From Acidobacteriota bacterium (lineage in GTDB: Bacteria > Acidobacteriota > Blastocatellia > Pyrinomonadales > Pyrinomonadaceae), in the NCBI GenBank assembly GCA_023391155.1, contig JAEWBM010000021.1, forward strand, positions 1 through 62,647: a stretch of 62,647 nucleotides of DNA. Reading direction: 5' to 3'. Position numbers and translations under genes: made by a program. Below the pieces are notes generated by a model, which was not told where the DNA came from, searched no databases, and saw only the letters and a program-made list of their open reading frames with translations. Below, one piece after another: positions 53,039-62,031 of this stretch; within the stretch, counting starts at the first letter, position 1, and each line of letters starts with the position of its first letter.

Positions 53039-54107
53039 TCCTTCTTAATTCGTCGATCAGGTCCGCTGCCCGCTCGGCCGCATCCCCTTTTGCCAGCGCC
53101 CGCGCCGCGTCTTCCATTTGTGTGATCTTCTCGGGATCACCTTCGAGCCGCCGAATTTCGTCGGCGAGTGCTTTGCCCGTCAGATCACGCTGCAGGATCA
53201 TTATCGATGCGCCGCCGTCCTGCATCGCCTCCGCGTTCTTCCGCTGGTGATCGTCCGCCGCCGTCGGCAGCGGAACCATTATCGAGGCCTTGCCGGCAGC
53301 CGCGAGTTCTGCACAGGTTGTCGCTCCGGCACGGCTGATCACGAGGTCGGCCTTTGCAAATTCGCCCGCCATATCCGAAATAAAAGGCCGGACATCTGCG
53401 GCTTTGAACTCGCTCGCACCATAAGCCTCCCTGATCCTCTCAAGGTCCGCCTCGCCCGTCTGATGCGTGATCGAGAGCTTGCCCGCCAGCGGCTTAAGTT
53501 CCGCCAACGCTTCGGCCATCGCATTGTTGATCGCGCGTGCTCCCTGCGATCCTCCAAAGATCAAGATATTAAAGGTCTCGCCCCGCTCCTTTCGCGGGAC
53601 ATCAAAAAATTCTTTTCGCACCGGGTTGCCGATGACGACGCCTTTTGAGCCGAAATACGGCAGTGCTGCCTCGAAGGTCAGGGCTGCCTTGTCAACAAAT
53701 CGCGCTAGCTGCCGATTCGTAAATCCCGGCAATGCGTTCGAATCCATCACCATCGTCGGGACACCCATTACGCGTGCCATCAGCAGCACGGGCCCGGAGA
53801 CATATCCGCCGGCACCGACCACAACGTGCGGCCGGAAATTCCTGATCAACTGCCGTGCCTCTACAAAGCTTCTCGGAAGGACCACCAGGCCCTTAAGCCG
53901 CTGAACGCTTCCGACATTTTTCAACCCCGCACTGTGGATCAGCGATAGCTGAAACCCGCTTTCGGGGACGATCCGCGTCTCAAGGCCCCTTGCCGTGCCG
54001 ACGAATATCACCTCAGTATCAGGGTCTCGCCGCAAAAGCTCTTTTGCGACCGCAATTCCCGGATATATATGCCCGCCGGTCCCGCCGGCGGCGATCAGTA
54101 CCTTCAT
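53031..54107 (-). CDS. murG: UDP-GlcNAc:MurNAc-pentapeptide lipid I transferase
   Basis: MurG adds GlcNAc to lipid I to make lipid II. The 358-residue GT-B protein starts MKVLIAAGGTGGHIYPGIAVA and has GGSQGARAIN and the late SRAGATTCAELAA motif. The start at 54107 is two bases after the ftsW stop codon; the longer frame upstream overlaps ftsW in another phase. Confidence 0.95.
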   Translation of the reverse strand: MKVLIAAGGTGGHIYPGIAVAKELLRRDPDTEVIFVGTARGLETRIVPESGFQLSLIHSAGLKNVGSVQRLKGLVVLPRSFVEARQLIRNFRPHVVVGAGGYVSGPVLLMARVMGVPTMVMDSNALPGFTNRQLARFVDKAALTFEAALPYFGSKGVVIGNPVRKEFFDVPRKERGETFNILIFGGSQGARAINNAMAEALAELKPLAGKLSITHQTGEADLERIREAYGASEFKAADVRPFISDMAGEFAKADLVISRAGATTCAELAAAGKASIMVPLPTAADDHQRKNAEAMQDGGASIMILQRDLTGKALADEIRRLEGDPEKITQMEDAARALAKGDAAERAADLIDELRRNV

Positions 54108-54109
54108 CG

Positions 54110-55282
54110 CTATCGCAACCCCGAACGTGCCTTTTTTCGCCGCACCTGTTTCCGCTCGCGGGGCGACTCCTCGGGGACATCGCCGCCCCCGGCCCTCGAA
54201 ATGCTTAGTAATAGCCCCACCGCGGCCAGCGAGACCAGCACCGACGATCCGCCGTACGAAATGAACGGCAGCGGGATCCCCTTTGCCGGCAGCAGCGAAA
54301 CGACCACACTGATGTTGAACAGTGCCTGTACGATTATCCCCGTGATCAGCCCGATCCCTAGCAGCATTCCGAACCTGTCCGGTGCCTTGACCGCCGCTCG
54401 CGCCCCCCGCCATAACAGCAATGCAAAAAGCAGCACGACGCCAAGCGTCCCGATCAACCCAAACTCCTCACCGACGACCGAAAAGATAAAATCCGAGTGC
54501 GGATAAGGCAGGTAGAAGAGCTTCTGTTGCCCTTTCGCAAAGCCCTCGCCGATGATCCCGCCCGAGCCTATCGCATACAACGACTGGCACACCTGATAAC
54601 CGGCATCGGCCGCATTCTCCGGATTGCATGGGTCGACGAACGCCGCCAGCCGCCGCAGCCGCCACGGCGCCGTTACAAGCGCGATCAAGCCCACCGCGAC
54701 CATCAGAGCGCCAACGGCCGCAACATGCGTCAGCTTCGCCCCGGCCGCGAAATAGATGCTTGCAAAGATCGCTCCGAGTACGAGGGTAGTCCCGAGGTCC
54801 GGCTCAAAAAACACAAGCCCGCCGACCACGCCAAGTACCGCCAGGCACGGCACTACGGTGGCCTTGATCTCGCCAACGCGGTCTTCGTTGCGGGTTAGAA
54901 AATACGCCAGGAACAGCGGCAGAGCGATCTTCGCCATTTCCGAAGGCTGAAGCGACAGCCCCCCGAATCTGATCCATCGCTGAGCGCCGTTGATCTCGGG
55001 GAACATAAAGACCGCGACCAGCGCCCCGACAGTGGCCAGCAGGATCAGGGCGACGGCGTAAAGATTGTTCAGCCGCCGGTAATCGAAAAAACTCAGCCCT
55101 AACATCAGGATGACCCCGGCGATGGTGAAGCCCGCTTGCTTATAGAAATATGTAAACTGCGTCGCCCCCTCGGTCTCCCGGTGGGCGAGCATCGCCGAGG
55201 CGCTATAGACCATCATCACGCCGAACACGGCCAAAGCCGTGGCGATCGCGAACATCATCCAGTCTGTCCTCGTCTCTCTCAT
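54110..55282 (-). CDS. ftsW: Septal peptidoglycan polymerase FtsW
   Basis: FtsW is a SEDS glycosyltransferase. The 390-residue product has ten helices, FFEPDLGTTLVLGA in the middle and GIPLPFISYGGSSVLVS near the end. It overlaps murD by four bases (ATGA). A basic C-terminal tail (RERKQVRRKKARSG) is present. Confidence 0.95.
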   Translation of the reverse strand: MRETRTDWMMFAIATALAVFGVMMVYSASAMLAHRETEGATQFTYFYKQAGFTIAGVILMLGLSFFDYRRLNNLYAVALILLATVGALVAVFMFPEINGAQRWIRFGGLSLQPSEMAKIALPLFLAYFLTRNEDRVGEIKATVVPCLAVLGVVGGLVFFEPDLGTTLVLGAIFASIYFAAGAKLTHVAAVGALMVAVGLIALVTAPWRLRRLAAFVDPCNPENAADAGYQVCQSLYAIGSGGIIGEGFAKGQQKLFYLPYPHSDFIFSVVGEEFGLIGTLGVVLLFALLLWRGARAAVKAPDRFGMLLGIGLITGIIVQALFNISVVVSLLPAKGIPLPFISYGGSSVLVSLAAVGLLLSISRAGGGDVPEESPRERKQVRRKKARSGLR

Positions 55283-56670
55283 ACCCCTGCCGTGGTTCCT
55301 GCCTCGCCGGCTATTAGCTTGGCGACCTCGCTCTTAAAGACCGTGCCGCGTTCCTCAAAACTTCCGAACATATCAAAACTGGCACATGCCGGTGCGAGGA
55401 GCACCGCGTCGCCCGGCTCCGCTGCCCCGAACGCCGCTTTGACGGCATCTGCCATCGACCCGGCCCGCACGATCTCTGCCGTTCCCACTAATTGCGACTC
55501 GATATTGTCGGCATCCTCGCCGATAAGTACGAGTGCCCGAACCGAGCTATTGATCAATGGCACAAGCGGCTCGTACGGAGCATTCTTGCCGCGCCCGCCC
55601 AAGATCAGAACCGTCTTTCCGTCGCCCTTACTCAAAGCCTCAAGTGCTTTCAGCGTGGCATCCACCGATGTCGCTTTCGAATCGTTATAAAAGCTGACGC
55701 CGCCAAGCTCGCCGCAGTGCTCGATCCGATGCTCGACGCCCTTGAAATTCGCAACGGTCCTCCGCATCGACTCAGGATCCGCGCCGCAGGCAAGCCCGGC
55801 AGCCATCGCGGCCAGCACATTCTCGACGTTGTGCAGCCCGCGCAAAAATATATCGTTCCTCGTTGTCAGCACCTTCTCCCTATCGCCCGCCCGCGAAACC
55901 AATTCGCGGCCGCGGAGAAAGAGGCCGTCGTCCAGTTGGTGCTTCACGCTGAACATCGAAACATGAGCTTTTAGTCCGGCTGCCCAACTCGCAGTGATCG
56001 TGTCGTCGCCATTCAGGATCGCGACGTCCTCTTCCGTTTGATTGCGAAATATCCGGTGCTTTGCCGCGGCGTATGCCATGAATGATTCGTACCTGTCGAG
56101 GTGGTTCGGCGTTACGTTCAGACAGATAGCGACATTCGGCCGAAAGTCCACGATCGTCTCAAGCTGAAAGCTCGAAAGCTCGACGACCGTCCATGTTTCA
56201 TCGGTTGACGATTCCGCCAAGGTCAAGAGCGGTGTTCCGATATTTCCGCCGACCTGGGTGGGTATGCCCGCGTCGTTAAGCAGTTCGCCGATCAATGTCG
56301 TCGTCGTGGTCTTGCCGTTGGACCCCGTAATACCGACGATGCGGCCCTTCATAAACCGGTAGGCCAGCTCGACCTCGCCGATCACCTCGCCGTCCTTTCG
56401 ATCTACATACCGCGCCGGGATAGTTGTCGTCGGCACCCCGGGCGAGATGACAACCAGATCGATCTGGTCGAGCAGCCACGAGGGCAGCTGGCCCGAGATC
56501 AGGCCCACCCCTCGGTTCTCTTTCAATGCTCTGGCGACATCGCTCCACTCTTCGATAGGGCGGCGGTCGTGAAGTGCGACAGTGGCTCCGCGCCGCGCCA
56601 GGAAGTCCGCCGAGGCCACTCCCGACCTCCCGGCACCCAACACCAACGCTTTACGCCCTTCGATCTGCAT
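55279..56670 (-). CDS. murD: UDP-N-acetylmuramoylalanine--D-glutamate ligase
   Basis: MurD adds D-glutamate. The 463-residue product has VLGAGRSGVASADFLA, the ATP motif GITGSNGKTTTTTLIGE and FYNDSKATSVDATLKAL, LGGRGK. It lies 67 bases after mraY. Confidence 0.95.
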   Translation of the reverse strand: MQIEGRKALVLGAGRSGVASADFLARRGATVALHDRRPIEEWSDVARALKENRGVGLISGQLPSWLLDQIDLVVISPGVPTTTIPARYVDRKDGEVIGEVELAYRFMKGRIVGITGSNGKTTTTTLIGELLNDAGIPTQVGGNIGTPLLTLAESSTDETWTVVELSSFQLETIVDFRPNVAICLNVTPNHLDRYESFMAYAAAKHRIFRNQTEEDVAILNGDDTITASWAAGLKAHVSMFSVKHQLDDGLFLRGRELVSRAGDREKVLTTRNDIFLRGLHNVENVLAAMAAGLACGADPESMRRTVANFKGVEHRIEHCGELGGVSFYNDSKATSVDATLKALEALSKGDGKTVLILGGRGKNAPYEPLVPLINSSVRALVLIGEDADNIESQLVGTAEIVRAGSMADAVKAAFGAAEPGDAVLLAPACASFDMFGSFEERGTVFKSEVAKLIAGEAGTTAGV

Positions 56671-56737
56671 TTCGTCTCACCCGTCTCACCCGTCTCACCG
56701 TTCCATGTGTCTCTGCGCGCATGAGACGAGACGATTC

Positions 56738-57889
56738 TCACCTCAGCTTCAGTGTCGATAAACTCAGCAGCGCGAACAGCACCGCCACGATGATGAACCG
56801 AAATACGATCTTCGGCTCTTTCCATCCCGACATCTGGAAATGGTGGTGCAGCGGCGCCTGCAGAAAGATCCGCTTTCCTACTCCGCCGCTCCTCTTCGTA
56901 AATTTGAAGTACGACACCTGCACCATTACCGAGAGCGCCTCCAAAATGAAAATTCCCCCGATGAACGGCAGCAGGAACTCCTGCTTGGTCAGGATCGCCA
57001 CTGTCCCCAGTGCCCCGCCGATCGCCAGCGATCCCACGTCGCCCATGAAGACCTCGGCCGGCGGCGCGTTGTACCACAGAAATCCGAGGCTCGCACCCAC
57101 CAACGCACCGCAGAACACGGTCAGCTCCCCCGATGCCGGGTTGTGGGTGATGTCAAGGTATTCTGCCCACCGCCTGTCGCTCGCGACGTAGGTAAGGGCG
57201 GTGAGCGCGGACATCGCGATAAAAGTCACGCTTGTCGCGAGCCCGTCAAGGCCGTCTGTCAGGTTCACCGCATTCGATGAACCGAGCAGAATGAAAACGA
57301 TAAAGACCAAGTAGACGAACGGCCCGACATAGCTGATGCTCGTCGCCGGGTTCGTTTCCGCCGTCGCCTTGATAAATGGAATGCTGAGGTTCCACGCATA
57401 GTTCGTCGCGAAGTAGAGCACCGCCCAAACCCCGACCGCGGTCAAGAGCTGGCCGGCGAGCTTTTGTTTCCCCGTAAGCCCTAGGCTCCGTTTCTTGACG
57501 ATCTTGATGTAGTCGTCCGCAAAGCCGATCGCCGCGAACAACGTTGTCGCGATCAATGCAAGCCACAGAAAGACGCTGTCGAGCCGGGCCCAGAGCAGTG
57601 TCGAAATGATCACCGCCCCGATAATGAGGACGCCGCCCATCGTCGGAGTTCCCTTCTTCGCCTGGTGCTCAGCCGAAAGCTCTTCACGGATCTCCTGTCC
57701 GACCTTCAATGCTTCCAGCCTCTTGATCACCCACTTGCCCAGAAAGAGCGAGAGCAGGAGGGCCGTGATCGTCGACCACGCGGTCCTGAACGTCACATAT
57801 TGGATAACGTTCAACCCTTTGAAAAAGTACGATTCGCTGGCCCCGCCGTATTCGCGGAAAATGAGCTGGTATAAAAGGTAATAGAGCAT
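56738..57889 (-). CDS. mraY: Phospho-MurNAc-pentapeptide translocase
   Basis: MraY makes lipid I at the inner membrane. The 383-residue, ten-helix protein has KKGTPTMGGVLI, FADDYIKI, NLTDGLDGLA and MGDVGSLAIGG, with the Asp residues of the active site. It lies 32 bases after murF. Confidence 0.96.
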   Translation of the reverse strand: MLYYLLYQLIFREYGGASESYFFKGLNVIQYVTFRTAWSTITALLLSLFLGKWVIKRLEALKVGQEIREELSAEHQAKKGTPTMGGVLIIGAVIISTLLWARLDSVFLWLALIATTLFAAIGFADDYIKIVKKRSLGLTGKQKLAGQLLTAVGVWAVLYFATNYAWNLSIPFIKATAETNPATSISYVGPFVYLVFIVFILLGSSNAVNLTDGLDGLATSVTFIAMSALTALTYVASDRRWAEYLDITHNPASGELTVFCGALVGASLGFLWYNAPPAEVFMGDVGSLAIGGALGTVAILTKQEFLLPFIGGIFILEALSVMVQVSYFKFTKRSGGVGKRIFLQAPLHHHFQMSGWKEPKIVFRFIIVAVLFALLSLSTLKLR

Positions 57890-57921
57890 CGCCTCTTTTG
57901 GGCACCGCGGGGCGCCGCCGT

Positions 57922-59403
57922 CTAACCTTCTGCCATGCCCGCAACCGTACTGCCCGCTGCGGCCTCAAAACGCTTCTGAATTTCCTCGACCACGCGTTCC
58001 GTCCGGACCCCTCGAGACCCCTTCACTAGAACATGATCCCGTTCGCGGACGATATCCGCCAAACGCCTTCCTGCAGCCTCCGAATCCTCTGCAAACTCCG
58101 CCTCGACGAGCCCCGCGGAGCGAGCCCCCTCGACCAGCTCTTTGGCCAGGCCGCGCACGCCGATCAATACGTCTATCCCCATTTCCGCGATCGATCGGCC
58201 CGTCTTGTCATGGATAGCTGCCGCTTCCGGGCCTAGCTCGAGCATCTCGCCCGCGACGACGATCGTACGCCCATCGCCCGCCGCCTCTTTCAAAGTGCGA
58301 ACCATCGACATCAATGCATCCGGGTTGGAGTTGTATGAGTCATTGATGAGCGTAAATCCGCTCGCGAATTTTAGAACCTCTCCCCGCTGGGGCGGTGCGG
58401 ACGCCGTGCTCAGCTGCTGTGCCATATCCGACGCCTGCATCCCAAGAGCATGGCCCGCACCCGCTGCGGCGAGTGCATTCAGAATACTGTGTCTTCCATT
58501 GAGCGGAAACCCCACCCGCGCCTCACCAGTCGGGGTTCGCAGTGTGAACTCGGTTTTCCCAAATCCGGCCGAGCGAATGTCAATGGCCATGACATCCGCG
58601 TCATTTTCGATCCCGTAGGTCACCACCGGGCCTTGGGAAAGCCCGGCCATCGCCGCAACCCGCTCATCGTCCGCGTTCAGGACGGCGGTTCCGCCCGGCT
58701 TCATTCCCTCAACGATCTCGGCCTTCGCCGCGGCGATGGCCTCGATCGACCCCAGATGTTCAAGATGAACGGGCAAAACGTTGAGGACGACGGCAACGTC
58801 GGGCGGCGTGATCTCGCAAAGCCGCGCGATCTCGTGCATCGGCGTGGACATTCCCATTTCGAGAACCGCAAGGTCATATTTGGCCTCTCCCGCCAGATTC
58901 AGAACCGTAAGCGGATGCCCCAGCCCGTTGTTATAGTTCTTGATGTTTCGTAAAACCCTGCGGCCGCCGGCAGAAAGTACGTGAGCCGTCAACTCCTTTG
59001 CAGTTGTCTTTCCCGCGCTGCCCGTGATCGCAACGACCGGATTGTCCCATTCCAGATACACCCCATGGGCAAGACGCTGCAGTGCCTTGATCACGTCATC
59101 GACAAAGATCAGCCGATCCTTGTACGGATCCAGTTCCGCTTCGTGCTCGTCGAAGCGATCGGGCCGGACCACGCACGCCGCTGCTCCTGCTTCCAGCGCT
59201 TTGGCCGCATATTTTGTCGCATCTTCAAATTCGCCATTGAAGCCGTTGTTGCTGTAATCGGGCTGCGAGAGCGCAAAAAAGACGTCACCCGCCTTTACCT
59301 CGCGTGAGTCGATTGCGAACGAAACGACCTCACTCTCGGGCAAGGCGGGATCCGGGCTCGGTGCCTCGGCACGCATATATTCAATTGCGGTTAGCAGTTT
59401 CAA
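57922..59403 (-). CDS. murF: UDP-MurNAc-tripeptide--D-alanyl-D-alanine ligase
   Basis: MurF adds D-Ala-D-Ala. The 493-residue product has SFAIDSREVKAGDVFFAL, the ATP motif GSAGKTTAKELTA and INDSYNSNPDAL. The likely start is TTG at 59403, overlapping the end of ftsI by 23 bases; ATG at 59376 would remove nine residues and sits just after the ftsI stop. MurE, normally before it, is missing here. Confidence 0.94.
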   Translation of the reverse strand: MKLLTAIEYMRAEAPSPDPALPESEVVSFAIDSREVKAGDVFFALSQPDYSNNGFNGEFEDATKYAAKALEAGAAACVVRPDRFDEHEAELDPYKDRLIFVDDVIKALQRLAHGVYLEWDNPVVAITGSAGKTTAKELTAHVLSAGGRRVLRNIKNYNNGLGHPLTVLNLAGEAKYDLAVLEMGMSTPMHEIARLCEITPPDVAVVLNVLPVHLEHLGSIEAIAAAKAEIVEGMKPGGTAVLNADDERVAAMAGLSQGPVVTYGIENDADVMAIDIRSAGFGKTEFTLRTPTGEARVGFPLNGRHSILNALAAAGAGHALGMQASDMAQQLSTASAPPQRGEVLKFASGFTLINDSYNSNPDALMSMVRTLKEAAGDGRTIVVAGEMLELGPEAAAIHDKTGRSIAEMGIDVLIGVRGLAKELVEGARSAGLVEAEFAEDSEAAGRRLADIVRERDHVLVKGSRGVRTERVVEEIQKRFEAAAGSTVAGMAEG

Positions 59404-61411
59404 TTCGCTTTCGTGTCACCTCGTTCGGCGGTGTTTTCCGCTCTTTTGAATTTTTTGTTGGCGCCTTGTCGTCTGTCGGCTTAGCAGCGGGGAGCATCAC
59501 CGCCGCGGTCACCTTGCGGACGCGTTCCGCCGGGTCGGGCATCAGTGCCTCAGGCTTCTCACTCTCACCCTCGGCTATGACCTCGCCGTTACCCACCGAT
59601 TCCGGGATCTCATCCAACGGTACCGGCCCGGCAAACAGCTGATCGACCGGCAGCGTCTGCCCCGGGCGGATCCCCATATCGGGCAAGATCTGTTCTGCGA
59701 TCTCTCGGAAGACAGGTGCGGCAACGGCGCCGCCGCCGCGTCCGCCGGTCTTGGGTTCGTCGATAACTATCGCTATCGTCACTTCAGGGTCGTTTGCCGG
59801 GGCAAATCCGATAAAGGATGAGATGTATTTCGCCGCATTCACTCGTTTGAGCTTTTCGTCGAATTTCCATGCCGTGCCGGTTTTTCCTGCGACCTCATAC
59901 CCGTTGACTTGGGCTTGTTTCCCCGTTCCGCTGATCACGACCTCACGCAGCATCGTGCGCAAACTCCGGGCGGTTTCGGCACTTACGACTCGGTTCTTTT
60001 CCGGCCGGGCAGTTGAAACTGGGGTTTCATCAGACTCTCGGATTTCCTTGATTATATGGGGCTGAATTCTGACTCCGTCATTTGCTATCGTCGCAAATGC
60101 GGTTGCCATTTGCAACGCTGAAACTCCAATTTCATAGCCGATCGCCATCGACGCAAGCGAGTCGCCAAACCACCGGTCGGTAGGCCTCACGACACCGGCG
60201 GTTTCGGCCGGAAGTTCGATGCCCGTACGCTCCCCAAACCCAAAATTCAATATCGCCTTGTGGAAGTCTTCCTTGCCAACGCGCATTGCGGTTTTGATCG
60301 CCCCGACATTGCTCGAGACAGCCATCGCCTTGATGTAATCCGTCTGTCCGAGAGCTCGCGAATCGCGGAATGTCCGGTTCGCCACCTGGACCGTTCCATT
60401 ACCGGTGTTGAGCGACGCACCAGGTGTGATCAAACCTTTTTCCAAGGCCGAGCCGTAGGTGATCAGCTTGAAGACCGACCCCGGGGAATACATGCTCTGG
60501 ACGGACCGGTTCGTCAAATTATCCGCGGTGATCGTGCCTAGTTTGTTCGGATCGAAGGTGGGGTAGTTCGCCATCGCCAGGACCTCGCCGGTCTTGTTGT
60601 TAATGACGATCGCCATGCCCGCCTTCGCATTTGAGTTTTGGACCGCGGTCGCAAGCGCCGTTTCGGCCTTGTACTGGATCGAGCCGTCGATCGTAAGGAC
60701 AACGTCATTCGGCGCCTCCTGCTCCGCAACGACCTCGTCGTAAATGCGGCCAAGGCGGTCGCGCTCCTGCACTTTCTTTATAACAGCTCCGTAGAGACCT
60801 TCGTTCTGCGACTGCTCGATACCAGCCTGGCCGACGCCCTCGGCATTGCTAAAACCCACAACATGGGCAGCAAGGTTACCATTCGGGTAGCTGCGCATTT
60901 GGTCCTCACGCCAATGCAGTCCCGGGAAACGCGGAGCATCCGCTTTCTTGACGCCTGCAGTTTCGAGTTTCGAATTGACCTCCGCAACCTGGAGGTCGTC
61001 AAGGCCCTTCGCGATCGGAACGAACTTCCGCTCGAGCGACGCGGCCTCTTTCAGTTGCTTACGGAGCTTCTTTTCATCAAGGTCCAGGGCCTTGGCGATC
61101 CTTTTGGCCGAGGCTTCGATATCGTCCAGTTTGGTTGCGTCGGCGAAAAGCGTCTTTACCCGGACACTGATCGCCAGGGCACGGCCGTTACGGTCATAGA
61201 TCGTGCCGCGAAGCTGCTTGGTCTTTCTGACGTCCCGACGCTGTCCGACGGCTTTTTGCCTCAATTCGTCGTGCATCTCGACCTGCAGATAGACCAAACG
61301 CGCTCCAACGCCGCCGATCCAAAGTACAAGGATCGCGACGATGAGCATGAATCGCGTAAACGCGACCTGTCGGTAATTGACCGTCTTTTTTCGGCGGGCT
61401 TTTGCGGGCAT
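59381..61411 (-). CDS. ftsI: Septal penicillin-binding protein (FtsI/PBP3-like)
   Basis: This 676-residue transpeptidase has a TM helix (about 22-42), a dimerisation domain (LRGTIYDRNGRALAISV), and the penicillin-binding motifs: YSPGSVFKL (Ser-x-x-Lys), SSNVGAIK (SxN) and AGKTGTAWK (KTG). After it comes one remnant of a PASTA-like stretch (LPDMGIRPGQTLPVDQ) and a charged Lys/Ala/Pro tail. It overlaps murF. Confidence 0.93.
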   Translation of the reverse strand: MPAKARRKKTVNYRQVAFTRFMLIVAILVLWIGGVGARLVYLQVEMHDELRQKAVGQRRDVRKTKQLRGTIYDRNGRALAISVRVKTLFADATKLDDIEASAKRIAKALDLDEKKLRKQLKEAASLERKFVPIAKGLDDLQVAEVNSKLETAGVKKADAPRFPGLHWREDQMRSYPNGNLAAHVVGFSNAEGVGQAGIEQSQNEGLYGAVIKKVQERDRLGRIYDEVVAEQEAPNDVVLTIDGSIQYKAETALATAVQNSNAKAGMAIVINNKTGEVLAMANYPTFDPNKLGTITADNLTNRSVQSMYSPGSVFKLITYGSALEKGLITPGASLNTGNGTVQVANRTFRDSRALGQTDYIKAMAVSSNVGAIKTAMRVGKEDFHKAILNFGFGERTGIELPAETAGVVRPTDRWFGDSLASMAIGYEIGVSALQMATAFATIANDGVRIQPHIIKEIRESDETPVSTARPEKNRVVSAETARSLRTMLREVVISGTGKQAQVNGYEVAGKTGTAWKFDEKLKRVNAAKYISSFIGFAPANDPEVTIAIVIDEPKTGGRGGGAVAAPVFREIAEQILPDMGIRPGQTLPVDQLFAGPVPLDEIPESVGNGEVIAEGESEKPEALMPDPAERVRKVTAAVMLPAAKPTDDKAPTKNSKERKTPPNEVTRKRIETANRN

Positions 61412-61431
61412 ACTGATGATCTTGGAAATGG

Positions 61432-62031
61432 TTACCTGAGCTTTGCAACAGCTGCGGTCGGGGACGGCTTCCCGTCAGCCACGCGGCGAGGACGGCTCTC
61501 GGCAACGGCTGTTGGTTTTTTGACCTCGGCCGGTTTCTCAGGTCCGGCGACACGCTTGCGAACTGGCTCAGCCGACGCGGTGTGTTTGACGACCGCGGTT
61601 GGCTGGACGGGGACCTTTTTTAGCAGGGCCTTTTGCACGACAACAGGAGCATCTTCGGCGGGAGCGGCTGGCCGGGCTTCCGATGCGGACTCGTTCTTGA
61701 CCGCCGCGAGCGTCGGTACCGGTGCGTCTACCTCAGCAAATCCCAATTTGATGGCAGTGCGTTTGATCTCTGATGGGGAAAGTGTCACTTCCCTCGCGAG
61801 CTGCAGCCTCCGTTTCTCGGCACCGAGGTCGTCGACCTGGCGGCGAAGCTGCGAATTTTGCATCCCGAGGTCCATCGCAGCAAAATGCTGTACAGCGACA
61901 AGGAAAAGACCGCCGACGACGATCGCCGTACAGCCGACGAAAAGCGCAAGAGAGCCGAATGAAAGCCGTTTGCGTTTCTTGATCACCGGTTTACGTCGTG
62001 CTGTGGGTCGTCGTTTGATCTGTCGCTTCAT
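61432..62031 (-). CDS. ftsL: FtsL-like cell division protein with a long tail
   Basis: This 199-residue protein has a basic cytoplasmic start, a TM helix (about 26-48) and a coiled coil (MQNSQLRRQVDDLGAEKRRL) as in FtsL. It then runs on for about 110 residues rich in Ala, Pro, Val and Lys without a fold I recognise. The typical FtsL is about 100-120 residues. Its ATG overlaps the rsmH stop (ATGA). Confidence 0.82.
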   Translation of the reverse strand: MKRQIKRRPTARRKPVIKKRKRLSFGSLALFVGCTAIVVGGLFLVAVQHFAAMDLGMQNSQLRRQVDDLGAEKRRLQLAREVTLSPSEIKRTAIKLGFAEVDAPVPTLAAVKNESASEARPAAPAEDAPVVVQKALLKKVPVQPTAVVKHTASAEPVRKRVAGPEKPAEVKKPTAVAESRPRRVADGKPSPTAAVAKLR

